Below, piece by piece: positions 46,543 through 55,923 of a stretch of 64,000 bases of DNA (positions are counted from its first letter, which is position 1; the number at the start of each line of letters is the position of its first letter). Source of the stretch: Mitsuaria sp. GD03876 (GTDB lineage Bacteria > Pseudomonadota > Gammaproteobacteria > Burkholderiales > Burkholderiaceae_C); NCBI RefSeq assembly GCF_029840635.1, contig NZ_JAOCCU010000002.1, forward strand, positions 62,001-126,000. Direction: 5' to 3'. Made by a program: the position numbers and the translations under genes. The notes under the pieces were generated by a model. It saw nothing but the letters and a program-made list of their open reading frames with translations. It searched no databases and had not been told where the DNA came from.

Positions 46543-47010
46543 ATGACGCCGGACCGATCGACATCACGCCGGGCTGCTGCCCGGCGTTTTTCATTGGCGC
46601 GTGATCCGCGCTGGGAGCGGGCGCAGCGCGCGGTGCTCGCCGGTGGACTGGCGGCCGCCATGGTCGCCACGCTGCTGCAACTGGGCGTCGCGGAAGGCGC
46701 CTGGGTGTTGCCGGCCATCGCCGCCGTGGCCGGCGCGGCGGCCGCGCTGCCGGTGCGCCGCGCGCCGCCGGACACGCTGCGCTGGGACGGCGCGCGATGG
46801 TGGTGGCAGCGGTCGGGAGAGTCGCTTGCCATCTCGCCGCTGGTCCTCATCGATCTCGAGCAATGGATGTTGCTGCGGCTGGATCCCGCCGACGATGCCG
46901 GCCCGCCGGGTGTCCGGCGGACGCCGTCGCGCTGGATCGCGTTGTCGCGGCGCGCGCTCGGCGCGCAGTGGACGCCGCTTCGTCTCCATCTGTTTCTCGC
47001 CCGGGGCTGA
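46543..47010 (+). CDS. small membrane protein, YgfX-like, function unknown
   Basis: A 155-residue basic protein with two adjacent hydrophobic segments (about 31-50 and 53-68) and then a soluble tail with RWDGARWWWQRSG and RRALGAQWTPLRLHLFLARG. Two helices followed by a Trp-rich beta region recall YgfX/CptA-type proteins, but the match is weak. The intrinsic terminator of fabF falls within its first 17 codons, so the true start may be downstream (a TTG at 46594 is in frame) or the gene may be expressed only by readthrough. Confidence 0.5.
   Translation: MTPDRSTSRRAAARRFSLARDPRWERAQRAVLAGGLAAAMVATLLQLGVAEGAWVLPAIAAVAGAAAALPVRRAPPDTLRWDGARWWWQRSGESLAISPLVLIDLEQWMLLRLDPADDAGPPGVRRTPSRWIALSRRALGAQWTPLRLHLFLARG
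46567..46591 (+). terminator. rho-independent terminator after fabF
   Basis: CGCCGGGC (46567-46574), TGCT, GCCCGGCG (46579-46586), then TTTTTC. This is a strong GC hairpin with a U-tract, located inside the first codons of the following small ORF. Confidence 0.85.
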
Positions 47011-47080
47011 CGCGATGCCTGCAGACAATTCCGGGCATGATGTGAGCCTTTCGTTCCTGCATCGCCACCTGCGAGTGTTC

Positions 47081-48601
47081 ATGCCCAATTCCGCCCGTTC
47101 CCGCTCTCCTCGACGTCTCGCCCTGGCGATCGCCAGCGCCGCCTTGATGGGCGGATCGATCGCCGCCGCTGCCCAGACGCCCGCCCAGCCGGCAGCGCCG
47201 GGCGCGGGCTCGGTGCCCGTGGCCGCGCCGGAACTGGCGCGCGCGCTGCCCGACTTCAGCGCGCTGGTGGAACAGGCCGGGCCGGCCGTGGTCAACATCC
47301 GCACCTCGGAGAAGGTGAAGGTCGCGAACGCGCAGGTCGACGAGCAGATGCGCGAGCTGCTGCGCCGCTTCGGCATTCCCGTGCCGCCGCAGCGCCGCGC
47401 GCCGCCGGGAGCGGCGCCGGCCCCCGCGCCGGACGATGACGAGGACGACGACGCGCCGCAACGCCGCGGGCTGGGATCGGGCTTCGTCATCGGCGCCGAC
47501 GGCTACGTGATGACCAATGCGCATGTCGTCGACGACGCCGATGAGGTGACGGTCACCCTGACGGACAAGCGCGAGTTCAAGGCGAAGGTCGTCGGCCTGG
47601 ACCGCCGCACCGATGTCGCGGTGCTCAAGATCGAGGCGACCAACCTGCCGCAACTGCGCATGGGCGATGTCGGCAAGCTCAAGGTCGGCGAGTGGGTGAT
47701 GGCCATCGGCTCGCCCTTCGGGTTCGACAACACGGTCACGGCCGGCATCGTCAGCGCCAAGGCGCGCGACACCGGCGACCTGCTGCCGCTGATCCAGACC
47801 GATGTGGCCATCAATCCCGGCAACTCCGGCGGCCCGCTGCTGAACCTGCGTGGCGAGGTGGTCGGCATCAACTCGCAGATCTACAGCCAGTCGGGCGGGT
47901 TCATGGGGATCTCGTTCGCGATCCCGATCGACGAGGCGATGCGCGTCGCCGATCAGCTGCGCGCCAGCGGCCGCGTGACGCGCGGCATGCTGGGCGTCTA
48001 TCCGGACGATGTGAGCAAGGAAGTGGCCGAGGCCATCGGCCTGGGCAAGCCGCAAGGCGCGCTGATCAGCCGCATCACGCCGGCCGGCCCCGGCGACAAG
48101 GCCGGCCTGCAGCTCGGCGACGTGATCACGAAGTTCGACGGCAAGACCGTGGACAAGGCCGTCGACCTGCGGCGCCTGGCCGCGGCGACCAAGCCCGGCA
48201 CGAAGGTGCCGCTGCAGGTGTTCCGCCGCGGCGCGTACAAGGACCTGTCGGCCACGCTCGACGCGCTGCCCGACGACCGCGCCCCGGCCACCCCGGAGAC
48301 GGAGACCCCGGCCGCCGGCGGCGCCCAGGCCTGGGGCCTGACGGTCAGCGAGATGACCGAGGCGCAGCGCAAGGAGCTCAAGCTCGACGGCGGCCTGCGC
48401 ATCGACACGGTGGACGGCCCGGCCGCGCGCGCCGGCCTGAAGACCGGCGACGTGATCCTCTCGGTCAACAACACCGAGGTGAAGACGGTCAAGCAGTTCC
48501 AGGCCGCCCTGGCCAAGGTGGAGAAGGGCAAGTCGCTGCAGATGCTGGTGCGCCGTGGCGAAGTCGCGACCTACGTCGTGCTGAAGCCGGGCAAGGTTTG
48601 A
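47081..48601 (+). CDS. mucD: periplasmic Do-type serine protease (DegQ/MucD)
   Basis: A 506-residue protein: signal peptide 1-31, an acidic linker at about 105-127 (APDDDEDDDAPQ), a trypsin-like domain with H148 (TNAHVVDD), D178 (RTDVAVLK) and S249 (GNSGGPLL), and two PDZ domains (about 310-385 and 420-500). Do proteases degrade or refold misfolded envelope proteins. The ATG at 47081 is chosen because the signal peptide follows directly. Upstream, the sigma-E genes often found beside mucD are missing. Confidence 0.94.
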   Translation: MPNSARSRSPRRLALAIASAALMGGSIAAAAQTPAQPAAPGAGSVPVAAPELARALPDFSALVEQAGPAVVNIRTSEKVKVANAQVDEQMRELLRRFGIPVPPQRRAPPGAAPAPAPDDDEDDDAPQRRGLGSGFVIGADGYVMTNAHVVDDADEVTVTLTDKREFKAKVVGLDRRTDVAVLKIEATNLPQLRMGDVGKLKVGEWVMAIGSPFGFDNTVTAGIVSAKARDTGDLLPLIQTDVAINPGNSGGPLLNLRGEVVGINSQIYSQSGGFMGISFAIPIDEAMRVADQLRASGRVTRGMLGVYPDDVSKEVAEAIGLGKPQGALISRITPAGPGDKAGLQLGDVITKFDGKTVDKAVDLRRLAAATKPGTKVPLQVFRRGAYKDLSATLDALPDDRAPATPETETPAAGGAQAWGLTVSEMTEAQRKELKLDGGLRIDTVDGPAARAGLKTGDVILSVNNTEVKTVKQFQAALAKVEKGKSLQMLVRRGEVATYVVLKPGKV

Positions 48602-48828
48602 GCGGCAGCCGCCACCGTCAACCCACCGCCGGCCTGGGGCTTTCCGCAATGCGGAATATCCAGCCGGCGGTTCGTGATGACCCGCACATCCCGTCGTCGG
48701 TTGGTGCTTGCTCACGGTTGTGACCAAGGGGCGGTATTGGTGCCTCTGTCCGCTACAATCGCGGCGCGTCCGGCCGGCTTTGTCGCTGTTCCGACGGTGA
48801 ATCGGAAGGCTTCATTTTGATGGGCTCA

Positions 48829-48874
48829 GCGATCCACAGGATGTCCTCAAATTTTGTGGATACCCTGTGCATAA
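48829..48874. promoter_or_regulatory. cluster of DnaA-box-like 9-mers
   Basis: TGTGGATAC (48855-48863) and TGTGCATAA (48866-48874) each match TGTGGATAA at 8 of 9 positions. GATCCACAG nearby (48831-48839) contains most of a box on the other strand. They lie in the 547-bp mucD-lepA gap and could be a DnaA titration or regulatory site, or chance. Confidence 0.3.
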
Positions 48875-48944
48875 AATCGCTGTTGGCGAAGGGCAACGCG
48901 CGAGAAGCTCGCATCCATGCGGTTTCCAGGGCGGGGCTTTTGGC

Positions 48945-48950
48945 TACAAT
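48945..48950 (+). promoter_or_regulatory. candidate promoter of a small RNA (-10 TACAAT)
   Basis: TACAAT with TTTCCA (48923-48928, 4 of 6 matches to TTGACA) 16 bp upstream. The predicted start near 48957 coincides with the first stem of the structured RNA that follows. Confidence 0.4.
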
Positions 48951-48956
48951 GAAAGC

Positions 48957-49020
48957 CCAACAAGCAGTTGCCATACGTTTTGTTGGAAGGCGCGTCACCG
49001 TTTCGACGTGCCTTTTTTTT
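48957..49020 (+). ncRNA. candidate small RNA or lepA leader attenuator
   Basis: About 64 nt comprising a 7-bp stem CCAACAA (48957-48963) / TTGTTGG (48980-48986) and then a terminator hairpin AAGGCGCGTC (48987-48996) / GACGTGCCTT (49005-49014) with one G-U pair and eight Ts (49013-49020). A promoter-like TACAAT stands just upstream. The rest of the 48602-49148 gap holds no convincing ORF. It is either an independent sRNA or a premature terminator for lepA transcription. Confidence 0.45.
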
Positions 49021-49148
49021 ATGTCCCGTTCCGGTCCTGAGAAGGACCGTGCATCACCGCCTCGACCGACCGTCCCCAGCGTGTCTCAGCGTGCGCCGCT
49101 CGAGCGCCGCTGGCGTGGCGGACGAGTTCGCGGTCTCCGTCCGAGTCC

Positions 49149-50957
49149 ATGAACCACATCCGCAATTTCTCCATCATTGCCCACATCGACCACGGCAAGA
49201 GCACGTTGGCCGACCGGATCATCCAGCGCTGCGGCGGGTTGTCGGACCGGGAGATGGAAGCGCAGGTGCTGGACTCGATGGACATCGAGCGCGAGCGCGG
49301 CATCACGATCAAGGCGCAGACCGCCGCGCTGCAGTACAAGGCCGCGGACGGCCAGGTCTACAACCTCAACCTGATCGACACGCCCGGGCACGTGGACTTC
49401 TCCTATGAGGTGAGCCGCTCGCTGTCGGCCTGCGAGGGCGCGCTGCTGGTGGTGGACGCCAGCCAGGGCGTCGAGGCGCAGACGGTGGCCAACTGCTACA
49501 CCGCGCTGGAGCTGGGCGTCGAGGTGATCCCGGTGCTCAACAAGATGGACCTGCCCCAGGCCAATCCTGAGGGCGCCAAGTCGGAGATCGAGGACGTCAT
49601 CGGCATCGACGCGACCGACGCGATCCCGTGCTCGGCCAAGACCGGCATGGGCATCGACGAGATCCTCGAGGCCGTCATCGCCCGCATGCCGCCGCCCAAG
49701 GGCGTGGTCGAGGCACCGCTGCGCGCGATGATCATCGACTCCTGGTTCGACAACTACGTCGGCGTGGTGATGCTGGTCCGCGTGGTGGACGGCACGCTGA
49801 AGAAGGGCGAGCGCATCCGCATGATGGCGACCAACGCCGTCTACCCGGCCGAGCACCTGGGCGTGTTCACGCCGAAGTCGGAGAACCGCGACCAGCTCAA
49901 CGCCGGCGAGGTCGGCTTCATCATCGCCGGCATCAAGGAACTGGCCGCGGCCAAGGTCGGCGACACCATCACGCTGGAAAAGAAGCTCCCGAACAACCTG
50001 GGCCCGGCGGCCGAGGCGCTGCCCGGCTTCAAGGAGATCCAGCCCCAGGTCTTCGCCGGCCTGTACCCGACCGAGGCCAGCGAGTACGACCAGCTGCGCG
50101 ACGCGCTGGAGAAGCTCAAGCTCAACGACGCCTCGCTGCGCTTCGAGCCGGAAGTCTCCCAGGCGCTGGGCTTCGGCTTCCGCTGCGGCTTCCTGGGCCT
50201 GCTGCACATGGAGATCGTGCAGGAGCGCCTGGAGCGCGAATTCGACCAGGACCTGATCACCACCGCGCCGAGCGTGGTGTACGAGGTCCAGCTGGGCGAC
50301 GGCGAGGTCATCGAGGTCGAGAACCCGTCCAAGATGCCCGAGCAGAGCAAGATCGGCGAGATCCGCGAGCCGATCGTGACGGTCCACCTGTACATGCCGC
50401 AGGAGTACGTCGGCCCGGTGATGACGCTGGCCAACCAGAAGCGCGGCGTGCAGCTGAACATGGCCTACCACGGCCGCCAGGTCATGCTGACCTACGAGAT
50501 CCCGCTGGCGGAGATCGTGCTGGACTTCTTCGACAAGCTGAAGTCGGTCTCGCGCGGCTACGCGTCGATGGACTACGAGTTCAAGGAGTACCGCGCCTCC
50601 GACGTGGTGAAGGTCGACATGCTGATCAACGGCGACCGCATCGACGCGCTGTCGCTGATCGTGCACCGCTCGCAGTCGCAGTACCGCGGTCGCCAGGTGG
50701 CGGCCAAGATGCGCGAGATCATCCCGCGCCAGATGTACGACGTGGCCATCCAGGCGGCCATCGGCGCCAACATCATCTCCCGCGAGAACATCAAGGCGCT
50801 GCGCAAGAACGTGCTGGCAAAATGCTACGGCGGTGACATCACCCGCAAGCGCAAGCTGCTGGAGAAGCAGAAGGCCGGCAAGAAGCGCATGAAGCAAATC
50901 GGTTCGGTGGAGGTGCCGCAAGAAGCCTTCCTGGCCATCCTCCAAGTCGAAGAATAA
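49149..50957 (+). CDS. lepA: elongation factor 4 (back-translocating GTPase LepA)
   Basis: A 602-residue translational GTPase: G1 AHIDHGKST (at about 10-18), [22 protein letters not shown], then EF-G-like domains and the LepA-specific C-terminal domain ([48 protein letters not shown]). It acts on stalled or mistranslocated ribosomes. It is 11 nt upstream of lepB, the usual lepA-lepB operon. Confidence 0.98.
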   Translation: MNHIRNFSIIAHIDHGKSTLADRIIQRCGGLSDREMEAQVLDSMDIERERGITIKAQTAALQYKAADGQVYNLNLIDTPGHVDFSYEVSRSLSACEGALLVVDASQGVEAQTVANCYTALELGVEVIPVLNKMDLPQANPEGAKSEIEDVIGIDATDAIPCSAKTGMGIDEILEAVIARMPPPKGVVEAPLRAMIIDSWFDNYVGVVMLVRVVDGTLKKGERIRMMATNAVYPAEHLGVFTPKSENRDQLNAGEVGFIIAGIKELAAAKVGDTITLEKKLPNNLGPAAEALPGFKEIQPQVFAGLYPTEASEYDQLRDALEKLKLNDASLRFEPEVSQALGFGFRCGFLGLLHMEIVQERLEREFDQDLITTAPSVVYEVQLGDGEVIEVENPSKMPEQSKIGEIREPIVTVHLYMPQEYVGPVMTLANQKRGVQLNMAYHGRQVMLTYEIPLAEIVLDFFDKLKSVSRGYASMDYEFKEYRASDVVKVDMLINGDRIDALSLIVHRSQSQYRGRQVAAKMREIIPRQMYDVAIQAAIGANIISRENIKALRKNVLAKCYGGDITRKRKLLEKQKAGKKRMKQIGSVEVPQEAFLAILQVEE

Positions 50958-50968
50958 GTTCCCCACGC

Positions 50969-51940
50969 ATGAAAGCCATGAGCGCATTGACCGGGCTGCT
51001 GTACGCAGTCCTGCTGGCCTATCTCGGCGGCTGGTACACGGGTTACTGGAACGGGAATTTCTCGCTGCTGCTGCTGATCCTGACCACGGTGACGCTGGCC
51101 TACTGGCTGGCCGAGCGCTTCCACTTCGAGCGCGCCCGCAAGCGCGAGGCCGACGTGGCGGCCGCCAGCTGGGAGAAGGAACAGCAATGGCGCGGCGGCG
51201 AGCTGAACATGTCGGCGCGCCAGAACGTCATGGAGCCGCACCTGCGCCAGCCCTGGTGGCTGGACTGGACCGCCGGGCTGTTCCCGGTGATCCTGATCGT
51301 GTTCCTGCTGCGCTCGTTCATGTTCGAGCCGTTCAAGATCCCGTCGGGCTCGATGGTGCCCACGCTGCTGATCGGCGACCTGATCCTGGTGAACAAGTTC
51401 CACTACGGCATCCGGCTGCCGGTGATCAACAAGAAGATCATCGCCAACAACGACGTCAAGCGCGGCGACGTGGTGGTGTTCCGCTACCCGCAGAACCCCA
51501 GCATCGACTACATCAAGCGCGCCGTCGGCCTGCCTGGCGACGAGGTGGCCTACCTGAACCAGAAGCTGTACATCAACGGCAAGCCGGTCGAGGTCACGTC
51601 GCAGGGCGAGTTCTTCGACGAGGACCCGAGCGCGATGCGTTTCCGCTCGCGCTTCACCGAGAAGCTCGGTCCGGTCGAGCACCAGATCCTGGTCGACCCC
51701 AACGCGCAGCCGCGCATCATGAAGCTGTACGACTTCCCGTACAACGAGAACTGCCGCTACACGCTGCAAGGCGTGACCTGCAAGGTGCCGGCGGGCCATT
51801 ACTTCATGATGGGCGACAACCGCGACAACTCGCAGGATTCGCGCTTCTGGGGCTTCGTGCCGGACGAGAACATCGTGGGCCGCGCCTTCGTGGTCTGGAT
51901 GAACTTCGGCAACCTCAAGCGCATCGGCGGCATCCAGTGA
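50969..51940 (+). CDS. lepB: signal peptidase I
   Basis: A 323-residue inner-membrane protease with two N-terminal helices (about 5-22 and 31-48), a third hydrophobic stretch at 103-117, catalytic S128 in PSGSMVPTLL and K183 in DYIKRAVGLPGDEV, and the GDNRDNSQDSRFWG box near the end. It cleaves Sec/Tat signal peptides, including those of several proteins predicted in this window. It is co-transcribed with lepA and probably the downstream DUF4845 gene and rnc. Confidence 0.97.
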   Translation: MKAMSALTGLLYAVLLAYLGGWYTGYWNGNFSLLLLILTTVTLAYWLAERFHFERARKREADVAAASWEKEQQWRGGELNMSARQNVMEPHLRQPWWLDWTAGLFPVILIVFLLRSFMFEPFKIPSGSMVPTLLIGDLILVNKFHYGIRLPVINKKIIANNDVKRGDVVVFRYPQNPSIDYIKRAVGLPGDEVAYLNQKLYINGKPVEVTSQGEFFDEDPSAMRFRSRFTEKLGPVEHQILVDPNAQPRIMKLYDFPYNENCRYTLQGVTCKVPAGHYFMMGDNRDNSQDSRFWGFVPDENIVGRAFVVWMNFGNLKRIGGIQ

Positions 51941-52007
51941 CGCCGGGCCGACGCGCCGCGATCGATCGACTACCCTGTACCAACGACAACCACCGGAGCG
52001 ACACGTG

Positions 52008-52364
52008 ATGAGGGCACGCAAGAATCAACGAGGCATCAGCCTGCTGGGACTGCTGTTCTGGGCGGTGATCATCGGCGGCGGTTCGGTGATCCTGTTGCGC
52101 GTGGTGCCCACGGTGATGGAGTACTACACGATCCAGCGCGCCATCGACAAGATCGCCAAGGACAACCCGGCGACGGTGCCGGCGGCCCGCGACTCGTTCG
52201 AACGCACCAAGCAGATCGAGTATTCGATCGTGAGCATCGAGCCCAAGGACTTGAACATCACCAAGGTCGATGACAAGGTGAAGATCAGCTTCGCCTACGA
52301 GAAGGAAGTGCCCCTGTTCGGGCCGGTGTTCCTGACCATCAAGTACAAAGGCGAGTCCCACTGA
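52008..52364 (+). CDS. DUF4845 membrane protein
   Basis: A 118-residue protein with a pilin-like N-terminus (RGISLLGLLFWAVIIGGGSVILLRVVP) forming one membrane helix and a small periplasmic alpha/beta domain (IEPKDLNITKVDDKVKISFAYEKEVPLFGPV). DUF4845 genes lie between lepB and rnc in many beta- and gammaproteobacteria; the function is unknown. ATG 52008 and GTG 52005 are adjacent possible starts; a CGGAG ribosome binding site lies upstream. Confidence 0.85.
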   Translation: MRARKNQRGISLLGLLFWAVIIGGGSVILLRVVPTVMEYYTIQRAIDKIAKDNPATVPAARDSFERTKQIEYSIVSIEPKDLNITKVDDKVKISFAYEKEVPLFGPVFLTIKYKGESH

Positions 52365-52386
52365 CCCGCCTCCGCCGCCTCCGTCC

Positions 52387-53094
52387 ATGACCCCTCAAGC
52401 GCTCGACGCCCTCCAGCAACGCCTCGGCTACCGCTTCTCGCAGGCGGGACTGCTGCAGCGCGCGCTCACGCATCGCAGCTTCGGCCAGCAGCACAACGAG
52501 CGCCTGGAGTTCCTCGGCGACGCGGTGCTGAACCTGGCGGTCTCGGCGCTGCTGTTCGAGCGTTTCGCCGGTTCGGACGAGGGCGACCTGACCCGCATCC
52601 GGGCGCACCTGGTGCGCGAGGACAGCCTGCACCGCCTGGCGCTGCAGCTGCAGATGCCCGAGTGCCTGCGCATGAGCGAGGGCGAGGCCCGGGGCGGCGG
52701 CGCGCAGCGCCCGTCGATCCTGGCCGACGCGCTGGAGGCGGTGATCGGCGCCGCGTTCCAGGACGGCGGCTACGAGGCCGCGCGCGAGATCGTGCGCGGG
52801 CTGCTGGGCGAGACGATCGCGGCCAGCGGCATCGAGCAGTGGGCCAAGGATTCGAAGACCGCGCTGCAGGAATGGCTGCAGGCGCGCAAGCTGGCGGTGC
52901 CGGCCTACCGCATCGTCGAGACGCGCGGCCAGGCGCATGCCCAGACCTTCACCGTCGAATGCGAGGTGGCCGCGCTGACGCTGTCGCGCCGCGGCGAGGG
53001 CCGCTCGCGCCGGATCGCGGAGCAGGAGGCGGCCCGGCAGGTGCTGGACGAACTGCTCGCCGGCGACCGGCCCGGCACCGGCCTGCGCGACTGA
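52387..53094 (+). CDS. rnc: ribonuclease III
   Basis: A 235-residue endonuclease with the RNase III signature [17 protein letters not shown] (E38, D45 region), a second acidic cluster ([11 protein letters not shown]) and a C-terminal double-stranded-RNA-binding domain (about 160-225). It processes rRNA precursors and structured mRNAs. It is 22 nt after the DUF4845 gene and 13 nt before era, the usual rnc-era order. Confidence 0.97.
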   Translation: MTPQALDALQQRLGYRFSQAGLLQRALTHRSFGQQHNERLEFLGDAVLNLAVSALLFERFAGSDEGDLTRIRAHLVREDSLHRLALQLQMPECLRMSEGEARGGGAQRPSILADALEAVIGAAFQDGGYEAAREIVRGLLGETIAASGIEQWAKDSKTALQEWLQARKLAVPAYRIVETRGQAHAQTFTVECEVAALTLSRRGEGRSRRIAEQEAARQVLDELLAGDRPGTGLRD

Positions 53095-53107
53095 CGCGGA
53101 GCCCGCG

Positions 53108-54277
53108 ATGAACGCACCCAAGACCCCGAGGACGCCCGAGACGGCGTCCTCGTCCCTTTCCCCCGAGACCCGCCCGCTGGATTCCCCCGCGGAACCCCTT
53201 GCCAAGGACCCTGATCTGAACGCCCCGCACGACCCCGCCACGCCCCTGGACCCGCACGCCGCCGACGCTGCCGACGCCGCCGCCCAGGAGGGCGACGAGC
53301 CGCTGGACGATGACGAGGAGGGCGGGCACGGCGAGTTCGGCGAGGACGGCGACCGGCCCGCGGTGCAGGGCGGCATCGGCGCGATGCCCTATGACGGCGA
53401 CCAGCGCTGCGGCCTGATCGCGATCGTCGGGCGGCCCAATGTCGGCAAGTCCACGCTGCTGAACGCGCTGGTCGGGCAGAAGGTCTCGATCACGTCGAAG
53501 AAGGCGCAGACGACGCGGCACCGCATCACCGGCGTGCGCACCGTCGACGAGGCGCAGTTCGTCTTCGTCGACACGCCCGGCTTCCAGACCAAGCACAGCA
53601 CCGCGCTGAACCGCAACCTGAACCGCACGGTGCAGGGCGTGCTGGCGGACGTGGACCTGGTGCTGTTCGTCGTCGAGGCGGGCCGTTTCGGGCTGGACGA
53701 CGCGAAGGTGCTGTCGCTGCTGCCGCAGGACAAGCCGGTCGTTCTGATCGCCAACAAGCTCGACGCGGTGCATCGCCGCGCCGAGCTGATGCCCTGGCTC
53801 AAGAGCATGCAGGAGCGCCGCAACTTCACCGAGTTCGTGCCGCTGTCGGCCAAGAAGGACTCGGACGTGCAGCGCCTGTTCCAGATCCTGAAGCCCTACC
53901 TGCCGAACCAGGAGTGGTTCTACGAGGAAGACGCGCTGACCGACCGCAGCGAGAAGTTCATGGCCGCGGAGATGATCCGCGAGAAGCTCTTCCGCCTGAC
54001 CGGCGACGAGCTGCCCTACGAGGCGACCGTGATCATCGACCGCTGGGAGGAAGAGGGCAACCTGCGCCGCATCGCCGCGACCATCGTGGTCGAGCGCGAC
54101 AACCAGAAGGGCATGGTCATCGGCCAGGGCGGCGAGCGGTTGAAGCGCATCGGCTCCGAGGCCCGCCAGGAGCTCGAGACGCTGATGGACGCGCGCGTGT
54201 TCCTGGAGCTCTGGGTGAAGGTCCGGTCCGGCTGGGCGGATTCCGAGGAACACCTCAGAAGCTACGGCTACGAGTGA
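53108..54277 (+). CDS. era: GTPase Era with a long acidic N-terminal extension
   Basis: A 389-residue protein. Residues 1 to about 98 are a Pro/Asp/Glu/Ala-rich, probably disordered extension absent from typical ~300-residue Era. The GTPase domain has GRPNVGKS (108-115), the QTTRHRI switch, DTPG and NKLD; the KH domain is near 325-370 ([16 protein letters not shown]). Era binds the 3' end of 16S rRNA in 30S maturation. CGGAG precedes the ATG; M93 (MPYDGDQR) is an alternative start without a clear ribosome binding site. Confidence 0.95.
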   Translation: MNAPKTPRTPETASSSLSPETRPLDSPAEPLAKDPDLNAPHDPATPLDPHAADAADAAAQEGDEPLDDDEEGGHGEFGEDGDRPAVQGGIGAMPYDGDQRCGLIAIVGRPNVGKSTLLNALVGQKVSITSKKAQTTRHRITGVRTVDEAQFVFVDTPGFQTKHSTALNRNLNRTVQGVLADVDLVLFVVEAGRFGLDDAKVLSLLPQDKPVVLIANKLDAVHRRAELMPWLKSMQERRNFTEFVPLSAKKDSDVQRLFQILKPYLPNQEWFYEEDALTDRSEKFMAAEMIREKLFRLTGDELPYEATVIIDRWEEEGNLRRIAATIVVERDNQKGMVIGQGGERLKRIGSEARQELETLMDARVFLELWVKVRSGWADSEEHLRSYGYE

Positions 54278-54297
54278 TCGACAGGCCGCACCGCCCG

Positions 54298-55074
54298 ATG
54301 GCCACCCGCGCCCCGAAGCCGCCCGCCACGCAGGCGGCTTTTGTTTTGCATCACTACGACTGGAGCGAGACCAGCCTCGTGCTGGACCTGTTCAGCCGCG
54401 AGCACGGCCGCCTGGCGGTGGTGGCCAAGGGGGCGAAGCGGCCGTATTCGCAGTTGCGCTCGGTGCTGCTGCCGTTCCTGCGGCTGCAGGTGACGCTGTC
54501 CAAGCCGTCGAAGATGAACGAGGACGGCGCCGCCGAGGTGCAGTCGCTGCGCGGCGCGGAATGGGTCGGCGGGCAGACGCTGCCCAGCGGCGCGGCGCTG
54601 TTCAGCGGCTACTACGTCAACGAGCTGCTGCTGAAGTTCCTGCCCCGGCAGGACCCGCAGCCCGCGCTGTTCGACGCCTACGCGGCGCTGCTGCCGCAGT
54701 TGCCCTCGGCCGAGGACGCGCAGGCGGCGCTGCGCGCGTTCGAGTTCCGGCTGCTCGCGACCTGCGGCCTGCTGCCCGACCTGAGCGTGCTGGCGACCAC
54801 GCAGGCCCCGCTCGATCCGGAGCGGACCTACATGCTGGCGCCGGAGTCCGGCGTCGTCGTGCCGACGCACGACGCGCCGCAACTGACCGGCATGGCCTTC
54901 ATCCAGCTGCAGGCGGCGCTGCTGCACGGCAGCCAGGCGGCGCTGCAACAGGCCTGCGAACTCGCGGGACCGACCCTGAAGCCGCTGCTGCGCGCGTTGC
55001 TTCACTATCATCTCGGGCATCGTCCTCTGCGGACGCGGCAGGTGCTGCTCGACGTCCAGAAGCTGCTCACATGA
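54298..55074 (+). CDS. recO: DNA repair protein RecO
   Basis: A 258-residue protein: an N-terminal OB-fold (AAFVLHHYDWSETSLVLDLFSREHGRLAVVAKGAK) and a C-terminal helical domain (YVNELLLKFLPRQDP..., LRAFEFRLLATCGLLPDL). Zinc-finger cysteines are largely missing, as in other beta/gamma RecO. It loads RecA with RecR on SSB-coated DNA. The stop overlaps the pdxJ start at ATGA. Confidence 0.93.
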   Translation: MATRAPKPPATQAAFVLHHYDWSETSLVLDLFSREHGRLAVVAKGAKRPYSQLRSVLLPFLRLQVTLSKPSKMNEDGAAEVQSLRGAEWVGGQTLPSGAALFSGYYVNELLLKFLPRQDPQPALFDAYAALLPQLPSAEDAQAALRAFEFRLLATCGLLPDLSVLATTQAPLDPERTYMLAPESGVVVPTHDAPQLTGMAFIQLQAALLHGSQAALQQACELAGPTLKPLLRALLHYHLGHRPLRTRQVLLDVQKLLT

Positions 55075-55853
55075 ATCCGCTGATCGCTCCCGAATCCGGC
55101 CGCCATGAGGCGCGCTGCGCGTTGTCCGTCAACGTCAACAAGGTCGCGCTGCTGCGCAACACCCGGCACCTGGGCATTCCCAGCGTGACGCGGGCGGCGC
55201 AGCTGTGCCTGGAGGCCGGCGCCCAGGGCATCACCGTGCACCCGCGGCCTGACGAACGCCACATCCGCGCCGGCGACGTGCGCGAGCTCGCCGCGCTGAT
55301 GAAGGCCTGGCCGCAGGCCGAATACAACATCGAAGGCAACCCGACGCAGAACCTGATGGCCTTCATCCGCGAGGTGAGGCCGCACCAGGCGACGTTCGTG
55401 CCGGACAGCGAGGACCAGTTCACCTCGGACCACGGCTGGAACCTGCCGGCGGACGCCGAGCGGCTGCGGCCGATGATCGACGAGTGCCGGTCGCTGGGCG
55501 TGCGGGTGAGCCTGTTCATGGACCCGCTGCCCGAGGCGATGGCCCACGTGGCCGCGCTGGGCGCGCAGCGCATCGAGCTCTACACCGAGACCTGGGCGAG
55601 CGCTTTCGGCACGCCGCGCGAGGACGAGGTGCTGGCCGGCTTCGCCGCCGCGGCGCGGGCCGCGCTGGCGCAGGGCCTGGCGATCAACGCCGGCCACGAC
55701 CTGAACCGCGACAACCTGACGCGTTTCCTGCGCGAGGTGCCGGGCGTGGCGGAGGTCTCGATCGGCCATGCGCTGGTCGCCGACGCGCTGGAGCTGGGCT
55801 ACACCGAGACGGTGCGCGACTACCAGCGCTGCATCCAGCGCGCGTACGTCTGA
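55071..55853 (+). CDS. pdxJ: pyridoxine 5'-phosphate synthase
   Basis: A 260-residue TIM-barrel enzyme with [52 protein letters not shown] and [13 protein letters not shown]. It condenses 1-deoxyxylulose 5-phosphate with amino-acetone phosphate in de novo vitamin B6 synthesis, so it supplies the cofactor used by the DegT enzymes of the glycan locus. It overlaps recO by 4 nt and is followed after 70 nt by acpS. Confidence 0.96.
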   Translation: MNPLIAPESGRHEARCALSVNVNKVALLRNTRHLGIPSVTRAAQLCLEAGAQGITVHPRPDERHIRAGDVRELAALMKAWPQAEYNIEGNPTQNLMAFIREVRPHQATFVPDSEDQFTSDHGWNLPADAERLRPMIDECRSLGVRVSLFMDPLPEAMAHVAALGAQRIELYTETWASAFGTPREDEVLAGFAAAARAALAQGLAINAGHDLNRDNLTRFLREVPGVAEVSIGHALVADALELGYTETVRDYQRCIQRAYV

Positions 55854-55923
55854 TTTCAATTCGGCACGTCATCCACACGAACCGGGCACGACGCGTGCAC
55901 CGAGGACGCGAGAAAGGGCCGCG

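Noticed and set aside
48601-48725. Small ORF downstream of mucD
   Set aside because: No ribosome binding site and no family resemblance; treated as non-coding spacer.
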